This document shows, piece by piece, positions 44,897 to 53,932 of a stretch of DNA of 64,000 nucleotides. Within the stretch, counting starts at the first letter, position 1. The number at the start of each line of letters is the position of its first letter. A model generated the notes under the pieces. The model did no database searches, was not told the origin of the DNA, and was given only the letters and a program-made list of their open reading frames with translations. This DNA is from an uncultured Roseobacter sp. (GTDB lineage: Bacteria > Pseudomonadota > Alphaproteobacteria > Rhodobacterales > Rhodobacteraceae), in the NCBI RefSeq assembly GCF_947495275.1, contig NZ_CANLYL010000005.1, forward strand, positions 124,001-188,000. Direction: 5' to 3'. The position numbers and the translations under genes are program-made.

Positions 44897-45619
44897 TCAG
44901 ATCTGCCCGTTTTCAGGCGGCGTGTTCGGGTCTTTGCCGTTGGGATAGACAAGCCCGGCGGAGATCACCAGTTTGGCGGCTTCTTCCACGGTCATGTCCA
45001 GCTCGATGATGTCATCGGCAGGAAAAAACAGCAAAAACCCGGAGGTCGGGTTCGGTGTTGTTGGCACAAAAACACTGACCATCGGGCGCGCATCATTGGC
45101 ACGCGCGGCGATCTCGCCCTTGGTGGTGGTCGAGATGAACCCGATGGCCCAGATGCCACGTCGCGGGTATTCGATCAGACAGGCTTTTTCGAAGGAGCGT
45201 TCCGATTGCGCAAAAACCGTCTCCGAAATCTGTTTGATGCCGGAATAGATTGTGCGGACAACGGGGGTGCGTTCCACAAGGCTTTCGCCGTATCTGATCA
45301 GTGATCGCCCGATCAGCCCCTTGGCCATCCACCCCACAACGATGGTGAAGACCAGGAAAATGACCACGCCAATGCCGCGCACGTTGATCTGCACGGAAGG
45401 ATCGAGCCCCAGGTAATCCTGAAGCACCTTGTCGGGCTGGTAGCTGTCGGGCACCAGTGGCAGCACAAAGCCGTCAATCCAACCCACCACCGACCAGATC
45501 AGCCAGATGGTCAGACCCACAGGTGCGATCACCACAAGCCCGGTCAGAAACGACGCCCGTAGCCGGGCAAAAAGGCTTCTGCGTGTCAGGGGTGGTTCAG
45601 GGTCAAACGGCGTATTCAT
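44897..45619 (-). CDS. DUF502 family membrane protein
   Basis: A 240-residue protein with two hydrophobic segments (about 19-42 and 78-100). The motifs PLVPDSYQP, GRSLIRYGESLVERTPVVRTIYSGIKQI and VFVPTTPNPTSGFLLF define the DUF502 family, which is widespread and of unknown function. It probably sits in the inner membrane. The start is preceded by an AT-rich gap of 75 bases from psuG. Confidence 0.87.
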   Translation of the reverse strand: MNTPFDPEPPLTRRSLFARLRASFLTGLVVIAPVGLTIWLIWSVVGWIDGFVLPLVPDSYQPDKVLQDYLGLDPSVQINVRGIGVVIFLVFTIVVGWMAKGLIGRSLIRYGESLVERTPVVRTIYSGIKQISETVFAQSERSFEKACLIEYPRRGIWAIGFISTTTKGEIAARANDARPMVSVFVPTTPNPTSGFLLFFPADDIIELDMTVEEAAKLVISAGLVYPNGKDPNTPPENGQI

Positions 45620-45694
45620 AAACGTTTCTCAAACTGGTTAACCGTAGTTAGGCGCTTTATTGCCACTTCACAATGGCGTCCGGTTGGTTTCCCT

Positions 45695-46627
45695 TCAACT
45701 TCCCGCACCACGCGAAATACTGGTCAATTCCGTGGCAATTGATGCGGCCAGACGGGCGTTGTTGCGTACCAGCGCGATGTTTGCCGTCAGCGAACGCCCC
45801 TCGGTCAGCTCGAATATTCGTTGCAGCAGGTAGGGTGTGACGGCCTTGCCTCTGATCCCATGAGCATCCGCGTCCGATTGCGCCTGTGCAATGATCGGCG
45901 CGAGGGTTTCGGCGGCGATCTCGTCAGCCTGTGGAATGGGGTTGGCGACAAGCTGCCCGCCGGGCAATCCCAGCATGCCGCGCATGTGGTGCGCCCGGGC
46001 AATCTCACCGGCCTGATCCATGCGCAGCGGAGCTTTCAACGCAGAGGAGGCACTCCAGAACGCCGGGAAATTGTCCTGACCCACGGCGATCACCGGCACC
46101 CCTTGGGTTTCCAGCACTTCCAGCGTCTTGTCCACGTCCAGAATAGCCTTCGCGCCCGCGGCCACAACGGTCACTGGGGTTTGCGCCAGTTCCATCAGGT
46201 CAGCGGAGATGTCAAAGCTGTCTTCAGCGCCCCGGTGCACGCCGCCGATCCCGCCCGTGGCGAAAACCGCGATGCCAGCGGTATGGGCGGCGATCATGGT
46301 GGCTGCGACCGTGGTCGCACCAGTGCCGCCTGTGGCCATGCAGGCGGCAATATCGGCACGCGACAGCTTGGCAACCCCTTTGGCCTGCGCCAGTTCTTCC
46401 AACTGCATATCGTCGAGCCCGATGTGCAACGTGCCATCCATCACGGCGATGGTCGCCGGTGTCACCCCTTCAGCGCGGATGTCGTTTTCCACCTGGCGGG
46501 CAACCTCAAGATTCTGCGGATAGGGCATGCCATGGGTGATGATGGTGCTTTCCAGCGCGACAACGGGTCTGCCAGCGGCTTTTGCGGCGGCAACCTCGGC
46601 AGAGAGGATCAGGGGCAGGGCGGTCAT
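45695..46627 (-). CDS. psuG: Pseudouridine-5'-phosphate glycosidase
   Basis: Splits pseudouridine 5'-phosphate into uracil and ribose 5-phosphate. At 310 residues it is full length. Signature stretches are VALESTIITHGMPYPQN, MATGGTGATTVAATM, FATGGIGGVHRGAEDSFDIS and VIAVGQDNFPAFW. The catalytic Lys lies in SRADI-adjacent AKLSRADIAA. Its ATG overlaps the stop of psuK by 4 bases. The pair returns RNA-derived pseudouridine to normal metabolism; no nucleoside transporter is adjacent. Confidence 0.95.
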   Translation of the reverse strand: MTALPLILSAEVAAAKAAGRPVVALESTIITHGMPYPQNLEVARQVENDIRAEGVTPATIAVMDGTLHIGLDDMQLEELAQAKGVAKLSRADIAACMATGGTGATTVAATMIAAHTAGIAVFATGGIGGVHRGAEDSFDISADLMELAQTPVTVVAAGAKAILDVDKTLEVLETQGVPVIAVGQDNFPAFWSASSALKAPLRMDQAGEIARAHHMRGMLGLPGGQLVANPIPQADEIAAETLAPIIAQAQSDADAHGIRGKAVTPYLLQRIFELTEGRSLTANIALVRNNARLAASIATELTSISRGAGS

Positions 46628-47517
46628 AGGGCGGTTTCTCCGGAAACATAGGTGGCGGCGGCGTGCAGGGCGCGTCTCAGCGCGTCTTCGGGGCTGGACC
46701 CTTCGGCATCTGCGGCGATATGGGCGGCCATGAAGGTATCACCGGCCCCGGTGACGCGGGTCACCAGAACCTGCGGCGGGGTCTGAGTGATCAGCCCCTC
46801 TGCGCGGCCTTCGGTCGCATCCGATCCACCATCGGTGACCAGAACGCGCGCCGCGCCGCGTTTCAGCAGCCCTTCGGCCGCGTCACGCGAATTGGCGAAT
46901 TTCTTCTGGCAGAGCAGCCCGGCCTCTTCGAGATTGACATAAAGCGTGCCGCGCCCGGTCTGCACAAAGGGGGCCAGCCTTTCGGCCTTGCCCGGCGAGG
47001 CAGGCGCCACGCGCAAATCCGCCTGCGCCAGCAGCGGGCTGCGGGCAATATCGCTCAGCAGTTTCAGGGTCAGATTGCCGTCAAGCGCCACCAGCCCTTC
47101 ATAGGGTGTTTCCGGTGTCGCCAGCCGCCCATCCGACAGAGGTGCCAGTATCTTGGCACCCGCCGCCTCAAGCGAATGCGCATCGGCAATGGCCGCAATC
47201 AGGCCGTTGGCGCCTTCGACGGCCATGTAGATGTCGGTTGGCAGGTCGTCTGAGCGGTAAACCGTGTCGGTGATCATGCCGCGCGCGGCACAGGCACTGA
47301 TCAACTCATCGCCTTCCGCATCCCGGCCAATGGCGGTCAAAAGCGCCGGGGTGAGGTCAAAGCGCGCAAGTGTCATGGCGATGTTCATGGCCACGCCACC
47401 GGGCAGGCGGGTGATCCGCCCGGGCACATCGGATCCCTGCCGCATGGCGCTGGCAGACCGGCCGATGATGTCCCACAGAACCGAGCCGATACACAAAATG
47501 TCAGGCGTAGATTTCAT
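46624..47517 (-). CDS. psuK: PfkB-family kinase, likely pseudouridine kinase
   Basis: A 297-residue ribokinase-family enzyme. It begins DILCIGSVLWDIIGR and has the PfkB ending TRVTGAGDTFMAAHIA, where Gly-Ala-Gly-Asp forms the anion hole and catalytic base. Its 4-base overlap with psuG identifies it as the kinase that makes pseudouridine 5'-phosphate for PsuG. The order kinase then glycosidase is the usual one. Confidence 0.9.
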   Translation of the reverse strand: MKSTPDILCIGSVLWDIIGRSASAMRQGSDVPGRITRLPGGVAMNIAMTLARFDLTPALLTAIGRDAEGDELISACAARGMITDTVYRSDDLPTDIYMAVEGANGLIAAIADAHSLEAAGAKILAPLSDGRLATPETPYEGLVALDGNLTLKLLSDIARSPLLAQADLRVAPASPGKAERLAPFVQTGRGTLYVNLEEAGLLCQKKFANSRDAAEGLLKRGAARVLVTDGGSDATEGRAEGLITQTPPQVLVTRVTGAGDTFMAAHIAADAEGSSPEDALRRALHAAATYVSGETAL

Positions 47518-47565
47518 AGCCGTCTTGTGACGGGGAAGCGGCGGGGGTTCAAGAGCGGGCCGCGA

Positions 47566-48384
47566 TTATTCCGGCACAGCAAATGTCAGCGCTGCCCAGA
47601 GGGTTTCCCACACCGGCGCGTTTTCAGCCGTACCCGCAGCAGCACTGGGACGCAACACCACCGCATCAAGCAGATAGTCATGCCCATCGGCAACTGGCAG
47701 TGTCGCAATCCCGGCCTCATCCGTGCGGGTAAGCGACACCGTCACGCTGCCATCTGCGGCCCGGTCAAAAATTTCGACCTGCGCATCCGCGCGCGGCACG
47801 CCCTGATAAAACACCTGCACACGCATCTGCCCGTCAAACGCGGGATCATAGGGGTTTGTCAGGGCGACAAATTCCGTGGCCAGCCCAAAGGCGCGGTCCG
47901 CTCCGGCCCCAGCACCCACCGCGACCAGTGCCTTGGCATGGCGCGTATAGGTCTCGCGAAACCGTTCTTTCGACCAGCCAGCGGCCTCGTGATCCGCCGC
48001 AGCATCCGGAAAATCCTTGTGATCGGCAAATTTCAGAAACTTTTCCCATTCCTTATACGTCAGGTTGGAAGAGGTCGTTTCATGCAGGATCACCAGCAAC
48101 CCCGCCCCTGGCGCTGTGACCTCCAGCGCAGGTGTGTCGCCGATGCGCCCCTCAACGGGGATCAGCTCATCGCCCGAAACCATGTCAAATCGGGTGAACC
48201 GATTGTCAAACCAGGCCAGCGAGGAGCCCTTGAAATTCTGACCATTGCGCAAATGGGCAACAAGTTCCGCACCGGGGGCAACCTGAAACTGCTCCGGTTC
48301 AATCCAAAACTCATGGCCAACCGCGGGCTGACCGGTTAGCAGTAGGGCCACGATGAAAAGACGAGAGATCACGATGTTATCCAC
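47566..48384 (-). CDS. DUF4198-type periplasmic protein, putative metal-uptake partner
   Basis: A 272-residue exported protein. I chose GTG at 48384 because AGGAAGG lies 8 bases ahead and the result is a clean signal peptide (VDNIVISRLFIVALLLTGQPAVG) followed at once by HEFWIEPEQF, the DUF4198 opening. The domain resembles periplasmic parts of cobalt or nickel uptake systems and includes beta-sandwich stretches such as AQVEIFDRAADG. Its 5' end overlaps that of the divergent HupE/UreJ gene, which strongly suggests a shared role. Confidence 0.8.
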   Translation of the reverse strand: MDNIVISRLFIVALLLTGQPAVGHEFWIEPEQFQVAPGAELVAHLRNGQNFKGSSLAWFDNRFTRFDMVSGDELIPVEGRIGDTPALEVTAPGAGLLVILHETTSSNLTYKEWEKFLKFADHKDFPDAAADHEAAGWSKERFRETYTRHAKALVAVGAGAGADRAFGLATEFVALTNPYDPAFDGQMRVQVFYQGVPRADAQVEIFDRAADGSVTVSLTRTDEAGIATLPVADGHDYLLDAVVLRPSAAAGTAENAPVWETLWAALTFAVPE

Positions 48385-49519
48385 GTTAAAAACCTTCCTG
48401 TTCAAGCTGTTGTTTTTGGCAGTTTTGTCAACCGCTGCTCTATGGCTCGACGCGCCCGCAAGCCGCGCCCATGAATTGCAACCCACGATCGCTGACCTTT
48501 CCCTGTCCCCGGACGATCAGATCACGCTGGATTTTCGCATCAATATCGAGGCTTTCCTCTCCGGTGTTGATCTTGATCTTGTGGATAACACCGATGATGA
48601 CGCGGCCAGCGACGCTTATACACGCTTGCGTGATCTGCCTGCGGATGCGCTCTCCGAGCTTGTGCCGCAACTGATCACACTGTGGAACGCGTCCCCGTTG
48701 GCCGAAGCGGATGTGCCCCTGAGTTTCAGCATCGCGCAACTGGAAATTCCCGAAGACGTGGATATCGAACTGTCCCGCATTTCGCTTCTGACCCTGACGG
48801 CCCCTCTGCCTGAAGGTGCGCGCGCGGTCACGCTGCATTGGCCCGCCGGGTCAGGGGCGCTGGTGCTGCGCCAGCAGGGGGTCGAGGAACCTTACACCGG
48901 CTATCTGGCAGGCGGCGACAGCAGCCCGTCCATCGCCTTTGCCGGGGGCGGGGCGCAAACACTGACGCAGGCGTTTCTGGGCTATATCCCGGTGGGGTTT
49001 GACCACATCCTTCCCAAAGGGCTCGATCATATCCTCTTTGTGCTGGGCCTGTTTTTCCTGAGCACGAAGCTGCGCCCGCTGGTCTGGCAGGTCAGCGCCT
49101 TCACGCTGGCGCACACGGTTACGCTGGCGCTGGGGGCCCTGGGGTTGGTGACCATCAACGCGTCGGTGGTGGAGCCGCTGATTGCCGCCTCCATCGTCTT
49201 TGTCGCTGTCGAAAACATTTTTACTTCCGGCCTCAACCCGTGGCGGCCTGTCATCATCTTTGGCTTCGGACTACTCCATGGGCTGGGGTTTGCATCCGTG
49301 CTGGGAGAGTTTGGCCTGCCGGAAGGCCAGTTCATCCCGGCCCTCATCGGGTTCAACATCGGGGTCGAGCTGGGCCAGCTGACCGTGATCGCACTGGCCT
49401 TCGCCTGTGTGGGTTGGTTTGCCAAACGGCCCTGGTATCGGGCCCGCATCGCCGTTCCCGCCTCCTGTGTGATCGCGGCGGTTGGGGCCTATTGGTTTGT
49501 GGAGCGTGTCTTTTTGTAA
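48374..49519 (+). CDS. HupE/UreJ family membrane protein
   Basis: A 381-residue protein with a signal peptide (MLSTLKTFLFKLLFLAVLST, cut near ASRA), an exported N-terminal domain of about 170 residues starting HELQPT, and then a six-helix HupE/UreJ core: GFDHILPKGLDHILFVLGLFFL, AFTLAHTVTLALG, VEPLIAASIVFVAVEN, GFGLLHGLGFASVL and IGFNIGVELGQL. The conserved His and Asp residues in those helices are the family's metal-site candidates; nickel, cobalt or another divalent metal is likely. ATG at 48353 is an alternative start. Confidence 0.85.
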   Translation: MLSTLKTFLFKLLFLAVLSTAALWLDAPASRAHELQPTIADLSLSPDDQITLDFRINIEAFLSGVDLDLVDNTDDDAASDAYTRLRDLPADALSELVPQLITLWNASPLAEADVPLSFSIAQLEIPEDVDIELSRISLLTLTAPLPEGARAVTLHWPAGSGALVLRQQGVEEPYTGYLAGGDSSPSIAFAGGGAQTLTQAFLGYIPVGFDHILPKGLDHILFVLGLFFLSTKLRPLVWQVSAFTLAHTVTLALGALGLVTINASVVEPLIAASIVFVAVENIFTSGLNPWRPVIIFGFGLLHGLGFASVLGEFGLPEGQFIPALIGFNIGVELGQLTVIALAFACVGWFAKRPWYRARIAVPASCVIAAVGAYWFVERVFL

Positions 49520-49523
49520 CGGC

Positions 49524-50144
49524 TCACGCCATTGCGCTGGTCAGGGCACCCAAGGCTTTGACCGGCGCGTCCGCATCCCAGATTTCCGAGCCGATGCCAA
49601 AGAAATCCGTGTGCGGCGCAAGCTGTGCCACCATGTCGGCGGTCAGATCGCCTTCGGCCACCACCGGCACCTCGATCACCTCTGACCACCATTGAAACAG
49701 ATCCAACGGGGCGAAACTCCCGTCTCCCAGTGCGGAGGCGCGTAAGGGTCCGAAACTCACGTAATCCGCGCCCGCTTCGCCAGCCGTCATGCCATCATGG
49801 CGCGAGGTCGCACAATAACTGCCCACAATGGCCTCCGCACCAAGCGCCTTGCGCGTTTCGCGGACCGAACGGGCCGCGTCGGTCAGATGCACGCCGTCCA
49901 AGCCCAACCGGTCCGCCAGCACCGAGTGATCGCTGAGCACAAGGGCGATGTCACGGGCATGGGTGACTTCCCGCAAGGCATCTGCTGCGCGTGACAGCCG
50001 GTCTTCGTCCTTGGTGGACAGGCTCAGGCGCACACAAGCCACCTCATGTGCATCCAGAACAGAGGCCAGAACGTCGGGAAAGCTGCTCAGTTCGAATTCC
50101 GGCGGGGTAATCAAATATAGCTGCGGCTGCTCGGGCATGTCCAT
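49524..50144 (-). CDS. Thiamine phosphate synthase-like protein (TenI/ThiE fold)
   Basis: A 206-residue TIM-barrel protein of the ThiE/TenI family. It shows LYLITPP, LSDHSVLADRLGLDGVHL, IVGSYCATSRHDGMTAGEAGADYVSFGPL and the C-terminal VAEGDLTADMVAQL. I chose ATG at 50144 since GGAAGGA lies just ahead. No other thiamine genes and no TPP riboswitch are nearby, so it could be a paralogue with a different role. It is convergent with the HupE/UreJ gene. Confidence 0.8.
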   Translation of the reverse strand: MDMPEQPQLYLITPPEFELSSFPDVLASVLDAHEVACVRLSLSTKDEDRLSRAADALREVTHARDIALVLSDHSVLADRLGLDGVHLTDAARSVRETRKALGAEAIVGSYCATSRHDGMTAGEAGADYVSFGPLRASALGDGSFAPLDLFQWWSEVIEVPVVAEGDLTADMVAQLAPHTDFFGIGSEIWDADAPVKALGALTSAMA

Positions 50145-50287
50145 GAACGGGATCCTTCCGTGGTCTTTGGCAGAGCAGTAGCGCACCTGCAAACGAATGG
50201 AAATGAATATGCCCATGCCGCGGAAAAATTCGCATGGAGGGCGGGCTGCATGTTGCGGGCGCGCAGCACGCAGCTTATGAGGCGGGC

Positions 50288-51043
50288 ATGACAAAACCTG
50301 TTGAGCAACCTGATACTCCCGCCTTTGTGCTGGTGCGTCCCCAGATGGGCGAAAACATTGGTGCGGCCGCGCGCGCGATGTGGAATTTCGGCCTCGACCG
50401 GATGCGTCTGGTGGCCCCCCGTGACGGCTGGCCGAACCCCGCGGCGACAGCGATGGCGAGCGGGGCGGGGCGGTTGCTGGACGGCGCGCAGCTCAGCCCC
50501 GATCTGCCGGATGCGGTGGCCGATTGCTCTTATGTCTTTGCCACCACCGCGCGGGCGCGGGATTTGACCAAGCCGGTCTTCAGCCCCGAAGCAGCCATGC
50601 AGATGGCGGCGGAAAAGATCGCGTCCGGGCAGCGGGTCGCCGTCCTTTTTGGCCCGGAGCGGGCCGGGCTTGAAAACGACGATATCGCCCGGGCCAATGC
50701 CATCATTTCGGTGCCGGTGAACCCCGAATTTGCCTCGCTCAATCTGGCGCAATGTGTGCTGTTGGTGGGTTATGAGTGGATGCGCGCCGTGGGCGAGGTG
50801 ATGGATCACACCACCGAAATGGCAGGCACGGACTGGGCCGAAGGGGTGGGGGTGGAACATCTGGCGCAACACTATCAGGACCGGCTGGAAGAGGCCGGGT
50901 TTTTCTTTCCCGAACACAAAGCCAACTCCATGCGGACCAATCTGCGCAACATGTGGAGCCGCATGCCGCTGACCCGTGCGGACGTGCAGATGCTGCACGG
51001 GGTGATGCGGCAGATGGTCCGCTGGAAAACGCGCGACGACTAG
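50288..51043 (+). CDS. trmJ: tRNA (cytidine/uridine-32-2'-O)-methyltransferase TrmJ
   Basis: A 251-residue SPOUT methyltransferase with the typical opening FVLVRPQMGENIGAAARAMWNFG and the knot motifs VLFGPERAGLENDD and ISVPVNPEFASLNLAQCVLLVGYE. It methylates the ribose at position 32 of several tRNAs. ATG at 50288 is chosen; an open frame to 50234 is less typical. ctaA starts 63 bases later with its own ribosome site. Confidence 0.92.
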   Translation: MTKPVEQPDTPAFVLVRPQMGENIGAAARAMWNFGLDRMRLVAPRDGWPNPAATAMASGAGRLLDGAQLSPDLPDAVADCSYVFATTARARDLTKPVFSPEAAMQMAAEKIASGQRVAVLFGPERAGLENDDIARANAIISVPVNPEFASLNLAQCVLLVGYEWMRAVGEVMDHTTEMAGTDWAEGVGVEHLAQHYQDRLEEAGFFFPEHKANSMRTNLRNMWSRMPLTRADVQMLHGVMRQMVRWKTRDD

Positions 51044-51106
51044 CAACTGGACGCGCCCGGTCAAGCGGCTTAGGTATGCGGCTGAAGTTAAGACAAGGAC
51101 GATGGA

Positions 51107-52261
51107 ATGAGCCGCAAACGCAAGCTCTTCGAAGAGGTCGGCACCGAGCAGCAAACGCGGCCCGTGGCGCAAACAGGGGTCATTGATCAGGGTCGTGGCG
51201 GCGCGCGTGGGGCAATCCGTATCTGGCTGATGATCCTCTTTGCTCTGGTCTTTTTGATGATCGCCGTGGGCGGGCTGACACGGTTGACCGACAGCGGACT
51301 CAGCATCACCGAATGGCGCCCGATCACCGGGGCGCTGCCGCCGATGAATGCGGCTGACTGGGAAATGGAATTCGCGAAATATCAGGCGATTGACGAATTT
51401 CGGATTCAGAACCAGTGGATGCAACTCGATGATTTCAAAGTGATTTACTGGTGGGAATGGGGTCACCGTCAGCTGGGTCGCGTGGTCGGACTGGTCTGGG
51501 CTCTTGGCTTTGCGTGGTTCGCGCTGCGGCGGCAAATTCCGACCGGCTGGCCGCCCAAACTGCTGCTTCTGGGCGCGCTTGGCGGCGCGCAAGGAGCCAT
51601 CGGCTGGTGGATGGTCGCCTCCGGCGTGACCCAGGGCGAGGGCGTGACAGATGTGGCCAGCTACCGTCTGGCCACCCATCTTGGCTTGGCTTTCGTCATT
51701 CTGGGTTTCATCACCTGGTATATTCTGCAACTCGGGCGATCAGGCCGTGATCTGATGCAGGCCCGGCGTGCCAAGGAGGCCAGACAATGGGGGCTGGCTA
51801 CCGGATTGATGCATTTCGCCTTCCTGCAAATCCTGTTGGGCGCGCTGGTCGCGGGCATCGACGCCGGGCGCAGCTATACCGACTGGCCGCTGATGGGCGG
51901 GCAGGTCTTTCCAGCCAGTGCTTTTGTGCTTGACCCGCTGTGGCGCAACTTCTTTGAAAGCCCCGGATTGGTGCAGTTCATCCACCGGGTCAGCGGTTAT
52001 CTACTGGCGGGTTTTGCCATGGTGGTCTGGCTGCGGGGCCGCAAATCCGCCCATGCCACAACGCGCTTTGCCTTCAATGCCATGATCGCCGCCGTGGCCT
52101 TGCAGATCGTGATCGGTATCGCCACGGTGCTCTATGGTGCGCCGGTGCATATCGCACTGCTCCACCAGCTTCTGGCCGTGGTCCTCTGGGTGCTGATCCT
52201 ACGCGCCCGGTTCCTGAGCGGCTATCCCATTGCCACGTCTTTGAGAGGAAACACCCCATGA
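51107..52261 (+). CDS. ctaA: Haem A synthase (COX15/CtaA)
   Basis: Oxidises haem O to haem A for aa3-type cytochrome oxidase. The 384 residues contain eight hydrophobic segments. Conserved blocks are GGLTRLTDSGLSITEWRPITGALPP, WWEWGHRQLGRVVGL, SYRLATHLGLAF and QFIHRVSGYLLAG, with haem-ligand histidines in GHR, THL, IHR and LLHQ. AAGGA precedes the ATG. Its last 4 bases overlap the carboxypeptidase start. Confidence 0.95.
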   Translation: MSRKRKLFEEVGTEQQTRPVAQTGVIDQGRGGARGAIRIWLMILFALVFLMIAVGGLTRLTDSGLSITEWRPITGALPPMNAADWEMEFAKYQAIDEFRIQNQWMQLDDFKVIYWWEWGHRQLGRVVGLVWALGFAWFALRRQIPTGWPPKLLLLGALGGAQGAIGWWMVASGVTQGEGVTDVASYRLATHLGLAFVILGFITWYILQLGRSGRDLMQARRAKEARQWGLATGLMHFAFLQILLGALVAGIDAGRSYTDWPLMGGQVFPASAFVLDPLWRNFFESPGLVQFIHRVSGYLLAGFAMVVWLRGRKSAHATTRFAFNAMIAAVALQIVIGIATVLYGAPVHIALLHQLLAVVLWVLILRARFLSGYPIATSLRGNTP

Positions 52262-53733
52262 CTGCATTTGACGCCCTCATGGCGCATGCCCGTGAAACGC
52301 AGGCTCTGGTGCAAGTCGCCGGACGTCTGGGCTGGGATCAGGAGACCATGATGCCGCGCGGGGCGGCCCGGCAACGGGGTGAAGAAATGGCCGCGATGGA
52401 AAGCGTGCTGCACGCCCGCCGCGTCGATGCGCGGGTGGCGGGCTGGCTGGCGGAACTGGACGGCGCCGATCTGGATGCGCAGGCGCAGGCGCAGCTTCGC
52501 CACATCCGGCGCAGCCATGACCGCGCCAGTAAGGTGCCCGCCGATCTGGCCGCCCGCATCGCGCGAGTGACATCCGAAGCGCAGGGCACCTGGGCCGAGG
52601 CCCGCGGTGCGGATGATTTTGCTGCCTTTGCCCCCACGCTCGAAGAGGTGATCACCCTGAAACGCGAGGAAGGGCAGGCCCTTGCGAATGGCGGTGACGT
52701 CTATGACGCCATGCTGGCCGACTATGAACCCGGCACCACCGGGGCGGAGCTTGAGGCGATGTTTGGCGCGCTGCGTCCTGAGCTTGCCGCGCTGCGGGCG
52801 GCCGTGCGCGCGGCCGATGCGCCGCCGAAACTCAGCGGCACCTTTGATGAGGCAGCCCAGATGAAACTGACCCGCAAGCTGGCCAGGACCTTCGGCTATG
52901 ACATGACCCACGGGCGCGTCGACAAGGCGGTGCATCCTTTCAGTTCCGGCTCCGGGCTCGATGTGCGCATCACCACCCGCACCAGCGCAGAGGATCCGTT
53001 CAACTGTTTCTATTCCACAATCCACGAGGTCGGTCACGCCGCCTATGAGCAGAATATCAACCGCGACTATCTGCTGACCCCGCTGGGCGAAGGCGTGTCC
53101 ATGGGCGTGCATGAAAGCCAGAGCCGCATCTATGAAAACCAGATCGGGCGCAGCCGCGCCTTTACCGGCTGGCTCTATGGCCAGATGCGCGACATGTTCG
53201 GTGATTTCGGCATTGCCGATGAAGACGCCTTTTACGCCTGTGTGAATCGTGTGTCGGATGGCTATATCCGGACCGAGGCGGATGAATTGCAGTATAATTT
53301 GCACGTGCTGATGCGCTTTGATCTCGAACGCGCGTTGATGGCCGGTGATTTGCAGGTTGCCGATCTCGAAGCCGCCTGGAATGACCGTTTCGAGGCTGAT
53401 TTCGGCTTTGTCGTGGATAAACCTTCGAACGGCGTATTGCAGGATGTGCACTGGTCGGTCGGTCTTTTCGGCTATTTCCCGACCTACAGCCTGGGCAATG
53501 TCTACGCAGGCTGCCTGCACGAAGCCCTGCGCAGCGCCGTGCCGGACCTCGACAGCCATCTGGCGCAGGGTGACACCTCACCGGCCACCGATTGGCTGCG
53601 CGAGAACGTGCAAAGCCACGGTGGTCTCTATGAGCCCCGCGACGTCATCGCCCGCGCCCGCGGTGCTGACCCTTCAGAAGCCCCGCTGCTGGCCTATCTG
53701 AGAGAAAAATTCACCACCATCTATGGCCTGTAA
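52258..53733 (+). CDS. M32-family metallocarboxypeptidase
   Basis: A 491-residue cytoplasmic zinc carboxypeptidase (Taq type). The zinc motif HEVGH lies at 256-260, followed by the family block MGVHESQSRIYENQIGRS that supplies the third ligand. The opening RLGWDQETMMPRGAARQRGEEMA is also typical. It releases C-terminal residues from peptides. ATGA overlap with ctaA and the ribosome site GAGAGGAAA indicate co-transcription. Confidence 0.94.
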   Translation: MTAFDALMAHARETQALVQVAGRLGWDQETMMPRGAARQRGEEMAAMESVLHARRVDARVAGWLAELDGADLDAQAQAQLRHIRRSHDRASKVPADLAARIARVTSEAQGTWAEARGADDFAAFAPTLEEVITLKREEGQALANGGDVYDAMLADYEPGTTGAELEAMFGALRPELAALRAAVRAADAPPKLSGTFDEAAQMKLTRKLARTFGYDMTHGRVDKAVHPFSSGSGLDVRITTRTSAEDPFNCFYSTIHEVGHAAYEQNINRDYLLTPLGEGVSMGVHESQSRIYENQIGRSRAFTGWLYGQMRDMFGDFGIADEDAFYACVNRVSDGYIRTEADELQYNLHVLMRFDLERALMAGDLQVADLEAAWNDRFEADFGFVVDKPSNGVLQDVHWSVGLFGYFPTYSLGNVYAGCLHEALRSAVPDLDSHLAQGDTSPATDWLRENVQSHGGLYEPRDVIARARGADPSEAPLLAYLREKFTTIYGL

Positions 53734-53932
53734 GCCCACCCTCGGCATTCTCTGCGCGCTCCCGCGATAAAAGGGCCGGGGGCCGCGTATCTTTTGTTCT
53801 GTCTTTGAACACAAATTCTGTTTTGAGCCCAGATTACCTGATGCAGCGGCTTCGACGGACGATCACTTTGCGGTAGCTGACCGGCGTCTCGCGCGGTAGA
53901 GGTTTTCTTGCGGTGATGGTGATGGAGCGCTT

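Noticed and set aside
50145-50287. A TPP riboswitch before the ThiE-like gene
   Set aside because: The conserved CUGAGA core is not present in the gap.
50111-51730. A 539-codon open frame on the reverse strand
   Set aside because: It runs opposite trmJ and ctaA and shows no family features; both of those genes have complete signatures.
52222-53559. A 445-codon reverse frame
   Set aside because: It is the shadow of the M32 carboxypeptidase, whose HEVGH and HESQS motifs are intact.
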